Below, piece by piece: positions 56,816 to 64,000 of a DNA stretch of 64,000 nt. Positions within the stretch are counted from its first letter, which is position 1. Each line of letters starts with the position of its first letter. The notes beneath the pieces were generated by a model. The model searched no databases. It saw nothing but the letters and a program-made list of their open reading frames with translations, and was not told where the DNA came from. This stretch comes from Mesostigma viride (Eukaryota > Streptophyta > Mesostigmatophyceae > Mesostigmatales > Mesostigmataceae): positions 760,580 to 824,579 of the forward strand of contig RPFO01000114.1 in NCBI GenBank assembly GCA_009746045.1, written 5' to 3'. A program made the translations under genes and the position numbers.

Positions 56816-56832
56816 GGAGTGTCTGATCAGAA

Positions 56833-57120
56833 GATGTGGGTGACGTTGCAAAAAACACCGGAATTGATGGAGCATAGTGTCTCGGTCATAGTCTTCGACC
56901 AATAAACGATGCAAGAGTTCAACAACAGGCTTGATGAAGGCGACACTATAAGAACACAGACGGGAAAAACAATGCAACTTGACTAAAAACGACACCATAT
57001 TTTGCGGTGTGGGAAAGGCCAGAATGTGAATATCGGGGTAGCGAATAAAAGAAATTTGCTGGTAGTTAGGATCCTTGCGCTTATCATAGATGAAGTGAGA
57101 CAACTATGCCTGGATAGATA
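56833..57120 (-). other. Unassigned coding-like remnant
   Basis: A minus-strand frame from 57103 encodes about 95 aa (for example FIRYPDIHILAFPTP and VVELLHRLLVEDYDRDTMLH) before reaching the duplicated target site. It may be the part of a transposon ORF into which the SINE-like element inserted. I cannot identify it. Confidence 0.3.
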
Positions 57121-57215
57121 AATAATAAATTAATTAATAGACACGTGACTGCGTCACGTGAGCATAAGTCCTCAGTGGGAGGGGAACATGGGATGGAATG
57201 GATGGTATAAGCTAT

Positions 57216-59068
57216 CTAGGTCCTAGTTACAGGGGTGTGGGCACCGCGGCCCGAATCGCTATGAATGCCATACTTGGTCACACGCGGAGCCCCCACAGGC
57301 TTGGGGGTGGTCTCCTTCATCACTACTTGCCATCTATCCTTGCGCACCATCTGCCTCCATATTACAGACAAACCAGGAGGCTGCCCGGGGGTGAGCCCGT
57401 CACGTCTAGTGTAGCACATGTCCATGCCGAGTCTATCACGAAAAGTCCACGGGTGGCGGCCCTGCCGCGCGCGGCCGGGGGCACGCCAGGTGAGGACATA
57501 TCGCCCAGGCTGGGCGGGCTTGGTGCCAGCTAGTCTATCTGATGTATCTACCTGATCTGTGCGGGCCAGGTGCCCGGCTAGGCCCAGGCGCCTGTGCCTA
57601 ATAATGTGGGAAACATAGGGCAAATCAGCGTACAAATCCTCATTACTAATGTGCAAACCAAAGGGGATGTTAAGGGCCTTGCGCAGCATCTTGGTGACGG
57701 CGCCGTCGAGTCGTTGCTCCAGCTCCTGCATCAGTGTCCACGTCTCGGCGCCGTAGGTCAGGATCGTCAGAATGACGACCTTGAAGAGGTCACGCTTGAC
57801 GATCCGGGGTAGGGCGGGGTTGCTCCACCAGCGGCGGTGGTCATGGAGGTGCGCCCACGCCATGCCGATCCGTGTCGTCATGTCGTCCTCGCAGTCAGGA
57901 AGCCAACTGCCGAGCAGCTTGAAGCGGCCTGAAGTAGGGTAGTTGACCTCGGCATCGTCTAAGAGGCGGAGTGTGGGTGGGGGCCCTGCCATGCCGAGGG
58001 CCAGGGCCTCCGTTTTGGGGCTGATTTCTAGACCAACCGCCCGAGCCTCGAGCGCCAGGCAGTCCAGCCAAAGTTGGGCAGACTCCGGCTTCTCGATGAG
58101 CGTGATGTCGTCGGCATAAATGAGGTCAGCTAGTAAATTCTGCTTGTTAGTCGGCCCCCCTTCCCCAAGCTCGTTCGTGATCGCTAGGCCAGGGGCACGG
58201 CCTGCAATGCTAGCAAAGCGAGCACGTGCCTGGCGCATAACATAATCCACTACAATAATAAACAGGTACGGCGACAGGACGCAACCCTGCCAGACGCCGG
58301 TCTGCAGTGGGCAGGGCGGGGTTATGCCGTGCTGAGTGCGCACCGAAGTGGTGGACCCCTCATACAGCGTGCGGATGACGGTAATCAGGGGAGTGGGGAC
58401 GCGAGCGCGAGCAAGTACAGCCCATAGAGCGTCCCAGAGGACAGAATCAAAAGCCTTGATGAAGTCGACGAAGATCAGGATGGCGGGAAACTCACCAGGT
58501 TGCAGGAGAGCGATTTCCTCGAAGAGGCGACGCGCGACGAAGATGGCCATGACGGTGTTGCGCCCAGGACGGAAGCCCATTTGACTTTCCCCAAGGTGAC
58601 AGTCGAGAGCAGAACGAAGGCGGTTGAGGATCATGCGCATGAACAACTTAAGTGCGGCGCTCTGGATGCAGACTCCTCTGTAGTTGGCGGGGTCGTCAGG
58701 GGAACCTTTGTTTTTGTACAGCATAATACGGTAGCTGTGCTGCCACTCAGGAATCGGCGGCGCGTCGGCAAGCAGGATCCGGTTGCAGACGTCAAGCAGG
58801 AACCCCGTGAGCGCCGTCAGCTTAATCACCGGGGCTGGGAGCTGGTCAGGTCCAACGGCAGCATAGAAGCGGAGTTGCTTGGCGGCGGTGCTCAGCTCGA
58901 GCTCGGTGAACGGCGGGAGCTCGTTGGGGTGGGCCAGGGGTTCCGTCAGGGCTGGGTACGTGTAGTCCTGCTCAGCGGCGGGCGGCGTGGGCGGCGCAGG
59001 GACGTCCGCCGGTGCTACTGCCAGGCGTGCGGCCGCCAGAGGGCCAAGCGGCGGAGGCGGCGGGGGGG
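57216..59068 (-). CDS. LINE reverse transcriptase domain
   Basis: The continuous frame encodes the RT with DPANYRGVCIQSAALKLFMR, GESQMGFRPGRNTVMA, ILIFVDFIKAFDSVLWDALW (motif A), GVWQGCVLSPYLFIIVVDY (motif B), LADLIYADDITLIE (catalytic Asp pair) and KLLGSWLPDCEDD. The RTE-type region TRIGMAWAHLHDHRRWWSN...LTYGAETW and a GHLARTDQ segment follow. It copies element RNA into DNA at the target nick. It belongs to the same protein as the endonuclease ORF upstream but lies in a different frame after the homopolymer at 59062-59068, through either a real lesion or an assembly error. Confidence 0.9.
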
Positions 59069-60847
59069 CGCCGAGCAGCCGGGACTGGGAGGAATACCAC
59101 TGGTGAGCTGCTGCTGCGGTGAGCCAGAGAGCGTCCGCGGCGCCGGCTGCGCGCCGCCGGCGGGCCGTTGGGCGTGACGCAGGCGGGTCCAGGCGTACTT
59201 GCCGTGCTGGTCCTTGAGGTGGGCGAAGTACTCGCGGACATGAAGGTCCTCCTGCTCCTTGGTCGCCTGCCGGATGGCCGAGTGGTAATCGGCTTTGAGG
59301 CGGGCGTAGCGGGCGGGGTCGCGGTTGTCGCGCAGGGCTTGCCGGGCCTGGATGACGGCGGGGAGCCGGTGCAGGCTGGTGAAGCGGGGCGGGCGGCGGG
59401 GGGGCAGTAGGGCCCCGGCCGCGGGCAGCTTGTCAGCGAGGTGCCGAAGGGCCGATGCCGGGCCGGCAGCGAACAGCTGGGCGTGGCTGGCCGGGATGTC
59501 CAGCGCGTCGACGAACGCCTCTGCGGCGCGCTTGTGGGCGCGTTTTTCAGGGAAGTCCTCCAGAGCGTCGTCAGATTTCTCGAGCAACTGAAGTGTGCGC
59601 AAATCAGGTGGTGCCACGTGCTTACGAAAGGGCGAGGGGAATCGCAGGCGGATGCGGGCGGTGACGATGCGATGATCGGAGCGCACCAGGGGGATCACAT
59701 GCGAGCGAGCAGCTAGTACAGATCCTTGATGACGCTTGCGCATTACAACATAGTCAATGCAGCGTTCAGTGCCAGTTGGCGAGGTGTGTGTGACCAAAGC
59801 ATCTGGACTATGTGGAAAGCGGGTGTTGGCAGTGACCAAATCGCATGTCGTAAGCAAATCAGCAAAAAGTTCGGTGTTGGCATTGGAGACCGTACCGTTG
59901 GGGGCGTGCTGACATCCGCCAGTACCCGGTGGTAGCGTGGCGTTGGCGTCCAGCAGCAGAGCGAGGTAGTTGCGACCAGGGATGCCGTTCGCCAGGTTCT
60001 CCAGCGCTGCAAAGAAGTCCTTGCGGTCTTGTTCTGGGTGGCCGGAGTGGGGTGCGTAACCAACGCCCACCGTCAGGGCGTAGGTCGAGTGGCCCTCCAT
60101 CGAATGAAAAGTGGCCACGAGGAGCCGAGCGTTGACCAGCTGGGGTTCGCCCATGTGGCGTACGGCGAGCGGGGAGCAGAGGAGACCGACGCCCCCGTTC
60201 CCGGTGCCGTCGCCGCCTCCGTAGTAGAACCGCCAGCCGTCGATGTCGTCAGCAACAAGGGCAGTTGATCCGCGGGCCGATGCAGTGCGCCTGTGTTCTT
60301 GGATTCCCAGGATGGCGATATTATTGTCGATGCAGAAACCAATAAGATTGGAGACTCGATGGCACTGACAGTCGTCACTGCGCAGGCAGTGACAGCGGTC
60401 AGCGTCGGGCTGGAGCGTGCGGGCGTTGAAGGTGGCGATGACCAAGGGCGCGCGTTGACCGAAAAGGGGGGTGCAGGCGGGGGTGGGGGCGGAGATGGAG
60501 CAGGGTGGTGATGGGGGTGGGGGTGGAGGTGGTGGGGTAGGGGGGGCGGGTTGGGGACTTATGCTTTCAATCACCATTTCGATTCTTCCTGCCAACGCGT
60601 CGAGGCGACGCCGACGGTTGGCTCGGGTGGCCAGGTAGAATGAGTTTGCGTCTGCACGCATAAGAAATGCGTGCAGTCTGAGGAGGTTTCGGAGGCGGCC
60701 GCGCGAGGCGGGGCGAACCTGGCTCACTGCCGACCCGTTGCTCTCTCTCCGACAGCCCGAGGGCTGCGAAGGCAAAGGGGCGGGAAGGGGAGTTAGGCAG
60801 ATCCCACTGCTAGAGCCGCGGAGCCGCGGGGCCGCGAGCGTCGTCAT
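59015..60847 (-). CDS. LINE APE-type endonuclease domain
   Basis: The first ATG (60847) begins MTTLAAPRLRGSSSGICLTP, 18 bp past the stop of the upstream ORF1 remnant, a spacing that would suit re-initiation. After a basic, helical N-terminus and a poly-Pro linker comes an APE endonuclease: VIATFNARTLQ, AILGIQEHRR (catalytic Glu), GNGGVGLLCSPL, GVGYAPHSGHPEQD, ALLLDANATLPPG (Asp/Asn), ERCIDYVVMRKR and LVRSDHRIVTARI (SDH). All active-site motifs are present. It nicks target DNA to prime reverse transcription. The frame ends just past the G/C homopolymer where the RT frame takes over. Confidence 0.9.
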   Translation of the reverse strand: MTTLAAPRLRGSSSGICLTPLPAPLPSQPSGCRRESNGSAVSQVRPASRGRLRNLLRLHAFLMRADANSFYLATRANRRRRLDALAGRIEMVIESISPQPAPPTPPPPPPPPSPPCSISAPTPACTPLFGQRAPLVIATFNARTLQPDADRCHCLRSDDCQCHRVSNLIGFCIDNNIAILGIQEHRRTASARGSTALVADDIDGWRFYYGGGDGTGNGGVGLLCSPLAVRHMGEPQLVNARLLVATFHSMEGHSTYALTVGVGYAPHSGHPEQDRKDFFAALENLANGIPGRNYLALLLDANATLPPGTGGCQHAPNGTVSNANTELFADLLTTCDLVTANTRFPHSPDALVTHTSPTGTERCIDYVVMRKRHQGSVLAARSHVIPLVRSDHRIVTARIRLRFPSPFRKHVAPPDLRTLQLLEKSDDALEDFPEKRAHKRAAEAFVDALDIPASHAQLFAAGPASALRHLADKLPAAGALLPPRRPPRFTSLHRLPAVIQARQALRDNRDPARYARLKADYHSAIRQATKEQEDLHVREYFAHLKDQHGKYAWTRLRHAQRPAGGAQPAPRTLSGSPQQQLTSGIPPSPGCSAPPRRLRRLALWRPHAWQ

Positions 60848-60864
60848 TGATAGGAGAGAAGGGT

Positions 60865-61155
60865 TCACAGCGCGGGCTCCGGCTCAGGTGCAAAGCGAAC
60901 GAATTTATTAGGGGGACGGCCAAGCCTGGCAGCCATACCTGAGCTGAAGTTGCCCCGGCGGATCCCCACACGTGCTGGGGAGCAGGTGACCGTCGATGCC
61001 GGTGGCGATGGCGGTGACGGTGGGGGCCGAGCAGGGCCGGGCTGGGGCGCTGGCACGGCGGTATCCATGGGGGTCGCCGTCATTGGAGGAAGGTCCTGGC
61101 CGTTAATGCGGACGATGAAGACGCCATTAAAGAGGCGGGCATAGATGCACATCAC
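60865..61155 (-). CDS. LINE ORF1 C-terminal remnant
   Basis: An open frame of 96 codons includes ARLFNGVFIVRINGQDLPP and a Pro-rich stretch, ending PNKFVRFAPEPEPAL. The first part resembles the VYWKG..IYV segment ending the other ORF1 proteins here. The 5' side is cut off by truncation at about 61155, and the first Met is probably not the native start. Confidence 0.5.
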   Translation of the reverse strand: MMCIYARLFNGVFIVRINGQDLPPMTATPMDTAVPAPQPGPARPPPSPPSPPASTVTCSPARVGIRRGNFSSGMAARLGRPPNKFVRFAPEPEPAL

Positions 61156-63633
61156 CTAAAAACGGCCTTTTTTGTTACATGGGGTCATATCTCCCACACA
61201 TATAGTCAGATCGGGGTGCCTTTCTGGACTTAAGGTCCCCCTAGGACCCTGTTCACATCACATTAATTGGGGGGCCAACTGACCTATTTTTAGCATCAAA
61301 CCGTGACGTGGAAAAGTGCAAAAAACGATGTTTTCCAGGCATAAGGAGGCATAGCAGCCACACACAAGTAGTAAATGTAGTCCAATTCAGCTGGAAATGG
61401 TCATGCTTATTAATTTATATCCAAAGACAAAAACCGCCCTTAAGTATGCAATGTAGGACCAAACTATGTGCTATAATTCTGGCATACATGAGCCAAAACA
61501 CCGTTTTAGTGCATTATTTTCAAACTTATGAAGCCCCTGCCAGCACATATGCGGCCCAATCATGCCAGAATTCGTCACATTAATAGCACAATACTTGAAT
61601 TTACACTAGAACACAAGTTGGACATATTAGGACCACTGCCGGCCCACTAAAAGTGACGGATGCAAGCAGAAATAGAGCGATTTTTGCAAAAATACTCCAT
61701 ATTCTGCGCCATTGTCTTGGAAAACTTTGCATTCTTCACTCAATTATCGTCATGGCTGTCATGGGATTCATATACATGCCACTGGGGCTGGATACATTAG
61801 CCAACACAGACTAAAAAAGCGATCATCAAGGGATAAAATCACCATCAATCACAGTAGATGCTGGCATTCGGAACAAGCACCATAGTGCCTACAAGCCTCA
61901 AGAAGGGGAGCTTGGCTGACCAGTCGTGCCTGTCGGCTGACCAGTCTCTTTTCTAAACGGGCCCCGCTCGGCAGCACACACAATCTCCTTTGCAGTACTT
62001 GGCCCACTCTGCTGGGCACCCCTGCTGTGCGTGTCTTATAGCAGCTAATCCAAATATATATCTGCCAGGTGCCTCTCTGCTACATGGAAATACAAAGCGC
62101 AATCAAGGACAGCAGTGGCTTGGGCTGCTATTCAATTGAGCTCAGCACCTAGCTGCTGTACAACATAATTCTGCATCAGTGCCTGTCCTAATTGCGCCCC
62201 CCCGCCCCCTTGCCATCATCGTCATGCTCATCATAGTCTTTGGAACGTGCACTGAACTCCAACCCTTGGACAGTCCATAGGTCATTAAGAATCTGTGCAT
62301 GTAATGCTAGCTCTTCTCAGTTGAACTCATCTACCACCCTCTCATGGTCGTGTCATCTCTCATGTAATCCACCTAGGTTTATCGTGGCCACTGATCTTTC
62401 AGCCCCTCCTGACATCAAAATCTGGGCAAACACACTGTTGACATCGCCCTTCCGTTTTAGCCTGCATGGCTCCTCATGTTTACCCTTATCTCATCCCTCA
62501 ACACACCTATAACTGTCTATTCATCCCCCTTGCATAGGCGGTGCATAACTGCGGCATGATGGGGGCTTGCCAAAAATAGGTGTAAAATGCATGGGATGGC
62601 ACGGGGAGGCTCACACTCATCGGTTTACAATCACACTCATGTGCTAACAGTGTCCCTCTCTGCTTTTGACACTGCATGCACATGCATTTCCTACCGGCTA
62701 TATCAAGCCTTTAGTGTGGTTTGGTGCATCAAGAGAAATGGCAGGTCAGCTGAGTGCATCAGACCACATTTGTGTTAAGTGTACGCTTGCAACGCTGTTT
62801 GCCCACCGCATGGAGCTCCCCTTTCGGACAGTGGCGCAAGTAGCACTTACACCTTACTCCCAGCCGCTCACCCTGCCCATGCTAGCAACAAGAACAAATG
62901 CATGGTCCCCATCCCAACGTAAGGTGCATCACATGGATGGCCCTGCCATCACCTAGCAGTGTGCCACCCCTCTCCACCTCAACCTACTCTGAAATGCCAG
63001 GGCCCCAACAAACCTTTCAAGACATGGCACTCCTCAAAGAAGGCAACCCCTCAAAGAAGGCGAGGCAGTTTAGGTCTAGGGGGGCTTTGGGTAAGTTAAA
63101 AGATGATAGAGTTCACTAACACAGGCCACGGCAACGACAACCTGCCTCACCCGCTGCATCCATACATCACAAGCCATAAACTGCACAGCCTCGCATGATT
63201 GCCTAAGGGTCACGTGATCCAAGGTGCCCTTCAGGCTCACCCCAGCAGCACACCGGCCCATCCTCACCACCCCACTGGTCATAGTCATCTACAGTGGCAT
63301 CAAACTCCTCTAGGACAGAGTGCAGTAAAGGCAACATAGACGTCCTGACACAATTGAATAAGAACGTGGCTGCTACCTACTGCCCTTAATAAAAAATGTC
63401 CATGGCTTGCACAAATACGCATTCAATTCTTCAAGCAAGCATGCTAACACCTTCACAGCACATCCCAAGGTTTATATCCATCGAGCTTTGTCAACAAGCA
63501 TGACTTCCTGATGCAAACTTAGCTGTCAAGCTAGGAGGAGGAAAGCTAGGTAAAGAGGTGAGATAGACCCCCCCACAGCACCTTCCTGCACCAAAACCAT
63601 GACAATATCATCCAGAGCTTGCTAAATACGTAC
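61156..63633. other. Region without a supported gene
   Basis: This is about 2.5 kb of less GC-rich sequence. Minus-strand stretches at about 62350-62200 (ALHAQILNDLWTVQGLEFSA) and 63380-63200 (LHSVLEEFDATVDDYDQWGG) read like coding fragments but are interrupted or lack clear exon limits. They may be exons of the gene suggested at 63681 or relics of a transposon. No tRNA, LINE tail or satellite was noticed. Confidence 0.35.
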
Positions 63634-63681
63634 AGCTAGCCGGTAGCGGGCGACCTTGCAGTCCAGGTTCAGCGCGAACAT
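63634..63681 (-). CDS. Possible first exon of an unknown gene
   Basis: On the minus strand ATG at 63681 opens 16 codons with strong G/C third positions, MFALNLDCKVARYRLA, followed at once by a GTACGT donor (63633-63628). Codon use matches the other genes here. No family is recognised, and the following exons are not fixed. Confidence 0.35.
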
Positions 63682-63952
63682 CTCGTGTCAGCACCCGGCG
63701 GAGATGGCGGACGCGAACCCACAATGCTATAAAAGCGAGTCATAAGACTATTTCGGGGAGCGGTGAACGGCTTGGAACACCGAAGGTATGCCGCGACAAA
63801 AGCCTGAAGTTTTTCTCGGAAATACACGCCTGGATGTGGATTAGGGCACCGTTGTCGTGCTTGTGCTTGCGTTGCGAGCAGGCAACCAGTGTTTCTTGCA
63901 GTGTCGAGCAGTAACAGATGGTGGCGCGAGAGCAATATGTGACTTTTAAATC

Positions 63953-64000
63953 ATGGCTACACAGCTTACACCTCCGCAGGCATGTTGGAACAAGCCCCGC
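63953..64000 (+). CDS. Possible gene start cut by window edge
   Basis: ATG at 63953 opens MATQLTPPQACWNKPR to the end of the window; another frame is open from ATG 63919. A TATAAAAG lies at 63728-63735 on the plus strand. A gene diverging from the one at 63681 would fit the layout seen elsewhere in the window, but the evidence is thin. Confidence 0.25.
   Translation, partial: MATQLTPPQACWNKPR

Larger units (their letters stand above)
57121..61155 (-). mobile_element. RTE-like LINE, nearly complete
   Basis: On the minus strand: the end of ORF1 (61155-60865), an endonuclease ORF (60847-59015), a reverse transcriptase ORF (about 59068-57216), and a short 3' region. The 3' region has a CCTC-CCACT-GAGG hairpin, a perfect palindrome CACGTGAC/GTCACGTG (57143-57161) and a TTAATTAA-rich tail. 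The 5' end is truncated within the last part of ORF1. The only break seen in ORF2 is a single frame change at a run of seven G/C (59062-59068), so this copy looks young. Confidence 0.85.

Noticed and set aside
59168-60268. Several plus-strand ORFs of 60-90 codons
   Set aside because: They are antisense shadows of the GC-rich LINE endonuclease ORF.

Overview
The window is nuclear DNA from a eukaryote, most likely a chlorophyte green alga, possibly of the prasinophyte grade. The evidence is a nuclear gene for the chloroplast ATP synthase gamma subunit carrying the redox-regulatory CDINGNC loop. Supporting signs are many short GC-rich exons with GT-AG introns, candidate TGTAA poly(A) signals downstream of stops, two organelle-type pentatricopeptide-repeat (PPR) genes, RTE-like LINEs, and very large intronic microsatellites and minisatellites. 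The species cannot be fixed from sequence alone.

Layout. 1-1166 is a broken LINE. 1644-5032 (-) is atpC in 4 exons, and 5374-9532 (+) is the ribosomal protein gene RPL18A in 6 exons; they diverge from a 341-bp gap. 10442-18268 is a nested graveyard of LINE pieces, often joined tail to tail at (TTAA)n tracts; it includes two elements that carry only ORF1. 18936-43404 (-) is a PPR gene for which I could trace 20 exons with every splice phase consistent (about 1,059 aa). Its introns hold most of the simple-sequence DNA, and one holds a hAT transposon nested in a second, hAT-like element, both with exact 8-bp target duplications. 44407-53922 (+) is a second PPR gene with 10 exons (about 622 aa), arranged head to head with the first. 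55022-61155 is again LINE material, including an almost complete RTE-like element (57121-61155) and a SINE-like insertion. 61156-63633 holds no gene I can support. 63634-64000 may hold the first exons of another divergent pair.

Function. atpC serves photosynthetic ATP synthesis and RPL18A cytosolic translation. The two PPR proteins are predicted to enter a plastid or mitochondrion and bind organelle RNA. The most unusual signals are: repeated copies of exon/5'-splice-site junctions inside PPR introns; a 3'-terminal LINE hairpin conserved by compensatory changes; ORF1-only LINE derivatives; and a set of 4-bp, mostly palindromic insertions separating LINE copies.
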